A stretch of DNA of 64,000 nt from contig JAFYWF010000100.1 in NCBI GenBank assembly GCA_017558145.1, forward strand, positions 1 through 64,000, written 5' to 3'. The translations under genes were made by a program, and so were the position numbers. Below the pieces are notes generated by a model. The model had not been told where the DNA came from and made no database searches. It saw only the letters and a list, made by a program, of their open reading frames with translations. Source of the DNA: Lachnospiraceae bacterium. Lineage in GTDB: Bacteria; Bacillota; Clostridia; Lachnospirales; Lachnospiraceae. Below are positions 26,716 to 34,871 of the stretch, piece by piece; the first letter of the stretch is position 1, and each line of letters begins with the position of its first letter.

Positions 26716-27942
26716 ATGATTATGAAACAAAGAATAATAAAATATTGTCTAACATTCCTAGGAATGATTATCCTTTTTATACTTCTCTTAACCTTAGTTT
26801 ATAGCATTCCAAATGAGGTAATTAACAATCGTGAACAAAAGGCTTTTGACTATATCAAAGAGAAGGAAGGCTTCTATCCTGAATATTTTTGGGAAACCTC
26901 TGCAGCTCGTCTTGATAATGCTACAGATTATACCATGATTGAACGTAATTCCAGCGAATTGCTTGAAGACAATCCTTTTATCTCTGCCATGTATGCCGGA
27001 GATTATTCCAGATATTGGCATGGTTATCAAGTAATTCTTCGTCCGTTGTTACGCTTTTTTGATTATCAACATATACGCCATATCACAATGATTGCTTTCT
27101 TTTTATTGCTTTGTGTATCTTTTTCAACGATACACAAGAAATTAGGGATACCAACAGCACTATGTTATATATTATCCTTATGTCCACTTTATTTGACAGT
27201 AGTTTCAATTTCATTACAATTTATATCAGTTTTTGTAGTCATGTTTATGGCAATTATTTATCTAATGTCGTTTTACAATACCAATTGGCTAAAAGATATT
27301 TTTCTCTTTTTTATGGTTATAGGAATGATTACAAACTTCGTGGATTTTCTAACTGCACCTTTACTGACATTAGGAATACCTTTAACACTTTTTCTATCTT
27401 TAGAATTGCAGAACAAAACAACCAATACTCTCTTCCAAATTCTTAAAAAAGAAATAATTTGTGTATTTTCCTGGTTTATGGGATATGGATTATGTTGGGG
27501 ATCAAAATGGGTAATTGCATCCATGTTTTTAGAAAAAAATATTATTTTGGATGCTTTTAATTCTATTGTCTTAAGAACGATGGGAAGCGATGTAGAATCT
27601 GCCAATCGTTTAGAAATGCTAAAAATGAATTTAACAAATATGTTTTATTCTCAAGGTATTAAAATAACCGTATTATATCTTTCCGTTATTATAATATTTT
27701 TAGTATTATGTATTCTTTTTCATAAAAAAACATGTATTAAAGCTGTTATATTCCCATTTGTTTTTTTGTCTCTCCTTCCATATATTTGGTTTTTTGTTTT
27801 AGCGAATCATTCTTATGTTCATGATTGGTTTACTTATCGAATCCAAGCTATTACTTTGTGCTCTATATTAATGATGGTAAGTCAATTAATCGATTGGGAT
27901 AACATTAAATTCAAAACCCTAAAACTAATGAATATAAAATAA
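26716..27942 (+). CDS. Polytopic membrane protein of unknown function
   Basis: 408 residues. One N-terminal hydrophobic segment (about 9-30), an outward loop of ~75 residues with a YSRYWHGYQVILRPLL motif (about 95-110), then seven or eight further hydrophobic segments. The large first loop and the motif that ends it resemble GT-C-like proteins of Gram-positive surface glycan loci, but no defined family was recognised. GAAGGAG lies about 30 bases before the ATG with a CAGC-TTC-GCTG hairpin between. It follows the GT39-type gene after 62 bases and is probably cotranscribed. Confidence 0.6.
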   Translation: MIMKQRIIKYCLTFLGMIILFILLLTLVYSIPNEVINNREQKAFDYIKEKEGFYPEYFWETSAARLDNATDYTMIERNSSELLEDNPFISAMYAGDYSRYWHGYQVILRPLLRFFDYQHIRHITMIAFFLLLCVSFSTIHKKLGIPTALCYILSLCPLYLTVVSISLQFISVFVVMFMAIIYLMSFYNTNWLKDIFLFFMVIGMITNFVDFLTAPLLTLGIPLTLFLSLELQNKTTNTLFQILKKEIICVFSWFMGYGLCWGSKWVIASMFLEKNIILDAFNSIVLRTMGSDVESANRLEMLKMNLTNMFYSQGIKITVLYLSVIIIFLVLCILFHKKTCIKAVIFPFVFLSLLPYIWFFVLANHSYVHDWFTYRIQAITLCSILMMVSQLIDWDNIKFKTLKLMNIK

Positions 27943-27959
27943 ATCATTACGATTCATAT

Positions 27960-27984
27960 AATGGCAGGGTATACCCCTGCCATT
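27960..27984. terminator. Hairpin between converging genes
   Basis: AATGGCAGGG and CCCTGCCATT form a 10-bp GC-rich stem with a 5-nt loop, between the stops of the plus-strand gene (27942) and the minus-strand MBOAT (28012). Neither side has a long T-run. It may act as a bidirectional terminator. Confidence 0.55.
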
Positions 27985-28011
27985 AAACCATTTTCCTTCA
28001 ACCCCAATGCT

Positions 28012-29541
28012 CTAAAAGTCAAAGTACAAAAACTCACTCACATCACTCAGAGAAACAATACTCCAAACCAGTAATACTACTGTTAAAATTCCTCGTTTCC
28101 AATTGTACTTTTCCAATTTTTCTTTTTCCTGTGTATTTTTCATAAATACAACTGCTGCTATCAACAAAAGAATAATTACCCAAACCGTAGCGTTCATAGA
28201 ATATTCTAAAATACTAGTCAATCCAAATCTTTTTAAAATACGGATTTCTATTAATTCATTAACCACATCCATTACATAATGCTGAACTTCCCAGCCCCCG
28301 GTAGGCAATCGCCCGAAATAGGCTCCGACAAAATGACTACTTCCTGCTCTGAAATACATCCACGTAATATTCAATATTACAAAGGTAGCAAGCCACCTTA
28401 ATATATCCAAAATTTTTCGTGGTATGCCTGTGAGATTCTTGATACTCAAGCCTAAATCCTTACCTACCTTTTCTATTACCATAATAACTCCATGCCAGAA
28501 TCCCCAAATAATAAATCCAACATCTGCACCATGCCAAAGACCACTAATGAGAAATACTATCATAGTATTAATATAGGTTCTAAGCTTGCCTTTTCTGCTA
28601 CCACCTAAAGGGATATAAACATATCTGGTGAAAAACCGCGTTAAAGTCATATGCCATCTTTCCCAAAATTCGCTAATACTCTTTGCTTTATAAGGTGAGT
28701 TAAAGTTCAATGGCAATTCTATATTAATCATTCTAGCCGCGCCTGCAGCCATATCACAATAACCGCTAAAATCAAAATATATTTGTAAAGTATAACAAAC
28801 CATAACAACAATACTTGTCATAGTATTCAGATAGTAAACCTCTGCATAACAAGCATTTACTATTTTGGCTAACGTATCTGCAATCAATACCTTCTTAGCT
28901 AATCCTAATGCAAATGCATAAAGACCACCGCTTAAATTATTATAATTAATGATTTTCTTAGAATCATCTCTAAATTGCGGAATTATTTCATCATGAAGTG
29001 CAATTGGTCCCATAGTTATCTTTGGAAAAAAGGCAACATATGTTGCGTATTCCAAGAAAGAATAATCAAATCCTTTTTCTGTCCGATAACAGTCTACCAA
29101 ATACGCAATTTGCATAAATGTAAAAAAACTAATTCCTAAAGGAACTGCAATATCCAGAGGATGTTCCATATTCCAATGCCATTTTTTATACCATATATCC
29201 CAGGTGAGCCCCAACAAAAAATTCGTGTATTTAAATCCTATCAAAGGTAACAAATTTAAAATAAGACCAATAATTAGTATTTTTTTTCGCTTTCTGTTTC
29301 CTTCCTCATCTTTTTTATTAAAGATATAAAACCTTTTTCCCAGATAATAGTTTATCCAAATACTCAAAATAAGAAACCCTAAAAATAAAGGTATGCTATA
29401 AGCGTAAAAGGCAAACGACATTCCCAGCAACCAAAAAAGATCTTTTTGACTATTACTGTTTTTTCTTTTATTTAATAAAAAATATCCAATCACTGATAAT
29501 GGTAAAAAGAATAATATAAAAATATATGAATTAAATACCAT
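28012..29541 (-). CDS. MBOAT family membrane O-acyltransferase, no. 5 (RFF subtype, no adjacent SGNH gene)
   Basis: 509 residues, polytopic. FFPKITMGPIALHDE, YFDFSGYCDMAAG, FWERWHMTLTRFFTRY, YIPLGG and GLWHGADVG are present, with both conserved His and the third His in WGFWHG. The RFFT and MxFNSYIF wording group it with MBOAT no. 3. Unlike the other six it has no SGNH gene directly downstream; beyond its stop lies the plus-strand cassette, and then the GSSM-type SGNH gene at 23643. GGAG is 7 bases before the ATG. Upstream is a GT-C-like membrane protein. Confidence 0.9.
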   Translation of the reverse strand: MVFNSYIFILFFLPLSVIGYFLLNKRKNSNSQKDLFWLLGMSFAFYAYSIPLFLGFLILSIWINYYLGKRFYIFNKKDEEGNRKRKKILIIGLILNLLPLIGFKYTNFLLGLTWDIWYKKWHWNMEHPLDIAVPLGISFFTFMQIAYLVDCYRTEKGFDYSFLEYATYVAFFPKITMGPIALHDEIIPQFRDDSKKIINYNNLSGGLYAFALGLAKKVLIADTLAKIVNACYAEVYYLNTMTSIVVMVCYTLQIYFDFSGYCDMAAGAARMINIELPLNFNSPYKAKSISEFWERWHMTLTRFFTRYVYIPLGGSRKGKLRTYINTMIVFLISGLWHGADVGFIIWGFWHGVIMVIEKVGKDLGLSIKNLTGIPRKILDILRWLATFVILNITWMYFRAGSSHFVGAYFGRLPTGGWEVQHYVMDVVNELIEIRILKRFGLTSILEYSMNATVWVIILLLIAAVVFMKNTQEKEKLEKYNWKRGILTVVLLVWSIVSLSDVSEFLYFDF

Positions 29542-29601
29542 ATAAATTCTCCATACTTCACCTATTGTAGTTAGTACACTTCGAACTAATTAGTAATATA
29601 T

Positions 29602-31392
29602 CTATTTAAATTCTAAGCCTTGGAAGCGATAAAAGGCTCTTACACCGGAATGCCATGCTTCACTTTCTTCCGCTTTGAGAAATTGTGGTATGTTGCTAAG
29701 ACTGTTCACCGTCAAATTATCTTGTCCACTGGTAAACAAATCCACGTTTTCCCAATAATCCTGCGCATATTCCTCTAAGGCTTCTTTATTTGCTAAAGTC
29801 TCTATACATCCCAAAGTTAGATAATTTGTCGGAGCCGCCAAAAAGCTCAACGTCAAACCAATCCCCATACTAAATGCTACCATTTTAAAATATAGTTTTT
29901 CATTTTTTACAATACTTTTTTTGCTTGTAACATTGTATTTTCTTTGTATCCATCCTAATAAATAGGCTATATTAAAGAATAGCAACAACAAGCCTTGTAT
30001 ATACATAACATTTTCATATCTTCCGGCTGCCACCATTCCCGCTGCATATAATGGTGAAAAAAATAGAGACGCATAATAACACCAGCTAAAAATCAAAACA
30101 ATAACCGGATAAGAAAAGGATCCCTTTATCTCTCTCACAAGTCTCCACAAAAATGGAAGTAAGAAAAGGATCGTTGCAACTACTGTCCAATCCATCCACT
30201 TTCCAAACAAATACTGCACACTGTAAACAAACGCCTGTAGGAGTGCCTGTATAAGGCCCATGCCATTTGCATTTCCCAACCTACTGTAATTTCCGGGAGC
30301 AAGTAGATTAATTGCCATTGCAATCCAATAAACAACACACATAACAACTATACCCCTATACTGCTTCCAATTCTTTGTAACAAAAACAGCTAATACTATG
30401 GTCAGTGTAAGAAATAAGGTACCTACTAAAGTGATTAAATTACCTCCCCCCACATAGATTGCAGTGACAAGACATCCTAAATAATCAGTCCATCTTCTTT
30501 TCCCCATATATAAACGCAATATGAATGCCATCATACATAACTGCATACAATGAGATGCAATATAATGTACTGCACCATTATACCAAAAAAAAGCTGACTG
30601 AATGGTTGGTACTGTTTGTATTCCCAATAAGATATAAGTCCAAATACAGATTTTACTATCTGTATTCTTTATTTTTAACCCATCATGTAACACTGTTTTC
30701 AAGAAAAAATAACTACTTCCTGCAATGATGAAAACAAAAAACATAGGCACAATGGCATACAATCTTTCATTAAATACTGCCGGATGTATTGACATCATAA
30801 AGATAGAGCTATAGGTTCCCTGCCAGTCAAAATAAGCCTCCTTAATCATGATAAAAACTGCTTTTAAAATACTAATCAAAGAACCACTATCTTCCCAAGC
30901 ATGACGGCAATGATAGCCAAAACCGTAATCATCTGCCCATGCAAAAACATATGGTGATATCATAATCAAGGGAATCAGACTACAAATTCCTACTATATAT
31001 ATTATTTTTTTGATTTTTTCAAAATAAACTGTATTTTCTTCCTCTTCCACGTCCGAATTAAACCAATATATTCCAATTCGATTCGCAACTAAAGTTATAA
31101 GCACTATTGCTATTGGATAAAAAATCCAACGTAACATTCCACCATTAAGTTCCGTCTCAATTCCACCATTTTTTAACACTAGATTTACAATAAGGACATA
31201 TAAGACAACTATTCCTAATCCACATATTGCCGCCCAAGCTTTTCCCATGCAAATTTTTCGTTTTGCCAATTGAAATCCTATCATAGCTCCAATTACAAGA
31301 GTCGTGACCAAAATTACATTCATCCACTGATCCATTGTTAAAAACATTAAATAATATATACTTACTACTAAGGTTTTGATAAAACCAAACAC
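29602..31392 (-). CDS. Polytopic GT-C-like membrane protein (DUF6056-like)
   Basis: 596 residues, about 13-14 hydrophobic segments. After four N-terminal segments comes FAWADDYGFGYHCRHAWEDSG (acidic ADD in an outward loop), then FDWQGTYSS, FFWYNGAVHY, GGGNLIT and LAPGNYSR. The same order of motifs is seen in the proteins at 59705-61258 and 7801-9159. The ADD-WxG-NYxW-like set fits a GT-C glycosyltransferase, but catalysis is not proven from sequence. It lies between a deacetylase and MBOAT no. 5, 12 bases from the former, suggesting cotranscription and a shared glycan substrate. Confidence 0.7.
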   Translation of the reverse strand: MFGFIKTLVVSIYYLMFLTMDQWMNVILVTTLVIGAMIGFQLAKRKICMGKAWAAICGLGIVVLYVLIVNLVLKNGGIETELNGGMLRWIFYPIAIVLITLVANRIGIYWFNSDVEEEENTVYFEKIKKIIYIVGICSLIPLIMISPYVFAWADDYGFGYHCRHAWEDSGSLISILKAVFIMIKEAYFDWQGTYSSIFMMSIHPAVFNERLYAIVPMFFVFIIAGSSYFFLKTVLHDGLKIKNTDSKICIWTYILLGIQTVPTIQSAFFWYNGAVHYIASHCMQLCMMAFILRLYMGKRRWTDYLGCLVTAIYVGGGNLITLVGTLFLTLTIVLAVFVTKNWKQYRGIVVMCVVYWIAMAINLLAPGNYSRLGNANGMGLIQALLQAFVYSVQYLFGKWMDWTVVATILFLLPFLWRLVREIKGSFSYPVIVLIFSWCYYASLFFSPLYAAGMVAAGRYENVMYIQGLLLLFFNIAYLLGWIQRKYNVTSKKSIVKNEKLYFKMVAFSMGIGLTLSFLAAPTNYLTLGCIETLANKEALEEYAQDYWENVDLFTSGQDNLTVNSLSNIPQFLKAEESEAWHSGVRAFYRFQGLEFK

Positions 31393-31404
31393 CGATTTCC
31401 CTCC

Positions 31405-32307
31405 CTATTGTTCTATACAGTTCATTTTCATCATAGCTTCATATTCTACTTTTCTATCAGGTGCTAAGTAAAACTTATTTGCATCGGGATGATTGAACTC
31501 TTCTCCAACCTCTTCCACTAAAGCACTTCCCGGATGAAATAGCACTTCTAATTGGACTTTCTTATTTTCCGCTACTTTTATTAATCCGGGTAGTAATTCC
31601 CTCACACGTATTTCGTCCATCCTTCCACTTAAAAACACACCACTTAAATACATATCAAAAAGATTTAATTCTTTTATCAACTTCACATCCTTTATGGCAT
31701 ACCAATTTAAAATTATAACTTTTACCATATTGATAACTCTATATGATGGAAGAAATTTTATCTTTTTTAAATATACCATCCACGGCTCTTTAGAAATTCT
31801 TATATATTCTATAGGATAATCATTCTCCTTGATTACTTCTATTACTGCTTCCATAACTATGGGAATCATATGGGTATGTTGATGACTGTCTATTCTTAAT
31901 TTTTTTCCATTATCCAACAAATGATATCCTTGTATCGTCTTCTCCAGCTGGGCTGCAATCTCTATTTTAAGCTGCTCTTTTACAGTTTTACGAATACGAA
32001 AATCATAATTATATTTTACCAGTTTTCCCCATGAAATATTAAAAAGTCCTTCCTCATCCACCAGATAACTCAATTTACTTTTATCTGCTACACAATACCC
32101 CTCCATGAAATTGAGATGCACACTTATTGCAGGCTTCTTATGTTCATGAATATTGGTATAAAAATATTCTCTTGTTTTCTCAAAACATGTGGTATTAGGC
32201 ATAATACTTATACTGTTTAACTTACCTGCATTAATACCATTCATAATGTCCACCGATGTATTCATTGTCAGACCATAATCGTCTGCATGTACGTCTATCT
32301 TCATCAT
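31405..32307 (-). CDS. ChbG/YdjC-family carbohydrate deacetylase
   Basis: 300 residues. HADDYG (7-12) carries the first metal ligands, VHLN follows at about 64, DSHQHTH (about 143-149) gives further ligands, and HPGSALVEE lies near residue 260. ChbG deacetylates N-acetylated chitooligosaccharides, and HpnK-type relatives act on amino sugars bound to lipids; here an N-acetyl group on a glycan precursor is the likely target. No signal peptide is seen, so it acts in the cytoplasm. A terminator lies between it and the upstream GT2 gene with no clear promoter after it. Confidence 0.82.
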   Translation of the reverse strand: MMKIDVHADDYGLTMNTSVDIMNGINAGKLNSISIMPNTTCFEKTREYFYTNIHEHKKPAISVHLNFMEGYCVADKSKLSYLVDEEGLFNISWGKLVKYNYDFRIRKTVKEQLKIEIAAQLEKTIQGYHLLDNGKKLRIDSHQHTHMIPIVMEAVIEVIKENDYPIEYIRISKEPWMVYLKKIKFLPSYRVINMVKVIILNWYAIKDVKLIKELNLFDMYLSGVFLSGRMDEIRVRELLPGLIKVAENKKVQLEVLFHPGSALVEEVGEEFNHPDANKFYLAPDRKVEYEAMMKMNCIEQ

Positions 32308-32333
32308 GTAAACTCAACTATCCTTTCACGCAA

Positions 32334-32358
32334 GAAAAAGCTGAATAAAATTCAGCTT
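32334..32358 (-). terminator. Terminator inside the GT2-deacetylase gap
   Basis: On the minus strand AAGCTGAAT and ATTCAGCTT pair perfectly (9 bp) around a TTT loop, followed by TTTCTT. It begins directly after the stop of the GT2 gene at 32359. Only 50 bases separate this stop from the next start (32307), so the downstream genes depend on readthrough or on a promoter I cannot see. Confidence 0.8.
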
Positions 32359-33336
32359 CTACTCTTCCTCATTTTCTTTCCATACAAAAGTATCGATAAT
32401 GTATCTTGGACGAGCCTTGGACTCCAAATATATCTTTCCAATATATTCTCCAATAATTCCCAAACAAATTAATGTAACTCCCTCCATAATCAAAGGAGCC
32501 ATAATTGTTGTAGCATATCCCGGCACCGTATTTCCATGAATCCAATCAACAAAGATGAAAACCAGCATTCCTAATGCAAATACACAAGCCAACATTCCTA
32601 ATGCCATAATCATTCGCAAAGGTTTAATACTTAAAGATGTTACTCCGTCAACTGCCAATGTCATCATCTTCTTTAATGTATATTTAGAACTGCCGGCTTC
32701 TCTTTCTTTTACATCAAAATAGACAACATCAGAAGGAAATCCCATGGTTGGTACTAAGCCTCGCATAAACAGATTTACTTCTTTATATTCACTTAAAGCA
32801 TTCAAAGCTTTTTTAGACATCAGACGATAATCTGCGTGATTGGTAATGATATCGCAGCCTAAAAAATGTAACAATTTATAATACATAGTTGCAGTGGATT
32901 TCTTAAAAAAGCTGTCAGCACTTCTGTCATTACGAACCCCATAAACAACTTCACTTCCCTTGTAATAGCAAGCAATAAAATCATCCAAAGCTTCTATATC
33001 CTGCTGTAAATCCGCATCAATTGTAACTACCATATCCGCATAATCTTTAGAATACATCATCCCTGCCAAAATAGCACTTTGATGTCCAAAATTTGTAGAA
33101 AATCCCAAAACAGAAATCATAGCATCCTCTTTTGCCGCTTTATGAAGCATACTCAAAGTATTATCTCTGCTTCCATCGTTAACAAACATAACCTTGCTCT
33201 TAGGACTAATCTTTTTTTCCTTAATTAATCGATTCATCTTTTCTTTTAATTTGTCAATGGATTTCTCTATAATCTCTTCTTCGTTATAACAAGGCACCAC
33301 TAAATATAAAATATTGCCTCTCATGTTGTCTATCAT
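32359..33336 (-). CDS. GT2 undecaprenyl-phosphate sugar synthase-like protein (GtrB/ArnC-like)
   Basis: 325 residues. The GT-A domain has VVPCYNEEEII (13-23), FVNDGSRDNT (about 50-59), the DADLQQD metal motif (about 103-109) and an ADYRLMSKKA segment (about 165). A KYTLKKMMTLAVDGV block precedes two membrane segments (about 240-262 and 275-300). This is the layout of GtrB and ArnC, which load a sugar on undecaprenyl phosphate. A GtrA-like protein lies just upstream. AGGA 7 bases before the ATG supports the start. Confidence 0.85.
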   Translation of the reverse strand: MIDNMRGNILYLVVPCYNEEEIIEKSIDKLKEKMNRLIKEKKISPKSKVMFVNDGSRDNTLSMLHKAAKEDAMISVLGFSTNFGHQSAILAGMMYSKDYADMVVTIDADLQQDIEALDDFIACYYKGSEVVYGVRNDRSADSFFKKSTATMYYKLLHFLGCDIITNHADYRLMSKKALNALSEYKEVNLFMRGLVPTMGFPSDVVYFDVKEREAGSSKYTLKKMMTLAVDGVTSLSIKPLRMIMALGMLACVFALGMLVFIFVDWIHGNTVPGYATTIMAPLIMEGVTLICLGIIGEYIGKIYLESKARPRYIIDTFVWKENEEE

Positions 33337-33416
33337 AAGTATATCCTTTCACTGCATCAGCTTTCGACATTACTTCCAAAACTTATTATTAGTTTTCTTC
33401 TAATCCCTACATTGCT

Positions 33417-33425
33417 ATTATAACA
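33417..33425 (-). promoter_or_regulatory. Possible extended -10 promoter for the GtrB-like gene
   Basis: TGTTATAAT on the minus strand, a perfect -10 with a TG extension, about 80 bases before the GT2 start. No clear -35 box is seen. Confidence 0.45.
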
Positions 33426-33448
33426 CACTCAACCCACTATCACTATCT

Positions 33449-33859
33449 TTACTTTTTGAAGACAAAAAATTTTTGGCCACAAAAATTAATAATAATAAAT
33501 ATAACCGTCCCTGTTAACATACTAATCTGTTCAAAAAGAGATTTTGATAACTGTATTCGACCTAACAACATACCTATCAACGGCTGTGCCACACTATAGG
33601 CAATAATATAGCATACTACAATATTAGATACAAACCGAACAATTTCTTTCCATGATTTTTGATGAGCCTGAAAAGTAAAATATTTATTAGCAAAATAACT
33701 AAATACACTGCCTACAACATAATTCAATATACTGGATATCCAATATCCAAATCCTAAAATATTATAAGCAAATAACATGGTTGCTGTTCCAATAATGGTA
33801 TTTGCGACTCCCACCAAAGCAAAGCGAATTCCTTCCGCTTGAAATATCTTTTTTATCAT
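33449..33859 (-). CDS. GtrA-like small membrane protein
   Basis: 136 residues with four hydrophobic segments: RFALVGVANTIIGTATMLFA opens the first, then SSILNYVVGSVFSYFANKYFTF with the family's NK-FxF element, and a C-terminal end INFCGQKFFVFKK. GtrA-family proteins are thought to flip undecaprenyl-phosphate sugars made by a GtrB-like enzyme. The ATG at 33859 with AGAGGA 7 bases upstream is preferred over one 6 codons earlier. It lies upstream of the GtrB-like gene and 21 bases downstream of an SGNH gene. Confidence 0.85.
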   Translation of the reverse strand: MIKKIFQAEGIRFALVGVANTIIGTATMLFAYNILGFGYWISSILNYVVGSVFSYFANKYFTFQAHQKSWKEIVRFVSNIVVCYIIAYSVAQPLIGMLLGRIQLSKSLFEQISMLTGTVIFIIINFCGQKFFVFKK

Positions 33860-33880
33860 TCTGTAATCCTCTATCATTTA

Positions 33881-34861
33881 TCACTTTAAATTTTGCTGCC
33901 ATACATTTCCTTCTATGGTCCGCATGTCAGTCAAATCATAATTCTCTCTAATATAGTTTCCTAAAAAATTAGCTACCTTTGTTGCTCCGCTTGTATTAAA
34001 ATGCCCGGAATCAAAATAATCCTTTTCGCTATCAATTCCTATTTCTTCAATGTATTTGAACAAGTTTAAATATGCACATCCATTCTTATATGCATACTTT
34101 TCCATTGCATCATTCCAATAATATCCATTAGCATAAGGTACTGTATAAAAAAGAATTTCAACGTTATTTTTCTTACACAATGCTACTATTTTATCTAATT
34201 CTTCAATTGCGTTATTTTCTAATTCATACTGTTCATGTTGATTCGGATCTGATAACGTAATAGGTACACTCGCCTCGGTGGGAACAAAACCCATATTTTT
34301 TAAATAACTGCCGTCTTTAGCTAATACTTCAAAATTTTGCTGCTCCAACCATTCCCAATTATCGTGAAATGCACTCAAAGGTATGATATAAGATAAATAT
34401 CTTCCAATATCACGTTTAAAACATTGTTTTAAGTAATAAAAAACAGCCTTTTTATTCTTCAAGTATCTTGTATAATAAATCTCTCCTACCATATTCGTAT
34501 CTTCTAAAACATATCCTGCATGAGATGTTTCTATCAGCGCAAGCTTAGGCTTCTGTGTTAAAAAGGAGTCTTCCATAAATGTACGTGTTGTATTTATATG
34601 CTGCCAATGCCATGCATAATTATAAGCACCTATACCGTATTGTTTATACATTTCCATGGTATTCAATCCACGAAGAACATAACTGGAACCATAAGCTATA
34701 ACTTCCACTGAATTCTGTGGCAAACTATGAAATGTTTCTACCTGTTCATATGCTCCATCCGTATCGATAGGTCGTAACCAATATCCCAGCTTTATTATTC
34801 CTATAATTATTATGGTCAACGTAATTATGATTCCTAAAAAATGTAATAGATTTTTTTTCAT
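33881..34861 (-). CDS. Compact DltD-like SGNH protein, partner of MBOAT no. 6
   Basis: 326 residues. Membrane anchor at about 8-28, nucleophile motif GSSY (58-61), and FDSGHFN with the D-x-x-H pair near residue 284. It ends soon after the SGNH domain (LTDMRTIEG) and lacks the ~150-residue C-terminal domain of the larger proteins at 1821, 20678 and 36397, so it is a minimal version. It starts 10 bases after the MBOAT stop. Confidence 0.82.
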   Translation of the reverse strand: MKKNLLHFLGIIITLTIIIIGIIKLGYWLRPIDTDGAYEQVETFHSLPQNSVEVIAYGSSYVLRGLNTMEMYKQYGIGAYNYAWHWQHINTTRTFMEDSFLTQKPKLALIETSHAGYVLEDTNMVGEIYYTRYLKNKKAVFYYLKQCFKRDIGRYLSYIIPLSAFHDNWEWLEQQNFEVLAKDGSYLKNMGFVPTEASVPITLSDPNQHEQYELENNAIEELDKIVALCKKNNVEILFYTVPYANGYYWNDAMEKYAYKNGCAYLNLFKYIEEIGIDSEKDYFDSGHFNTSGATKVANFLGNYIRENYDLTDMRTIEGNVWQQNLK

Positions 34862-34871
34862 AATAAATCAC

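Noticed and set aside
27960..27984. CRISPR repeat or inverted repeat of a mobile element
   Set aside because: The palindrome occurs once in the window, and sits between converging genes, which fits a terminator.
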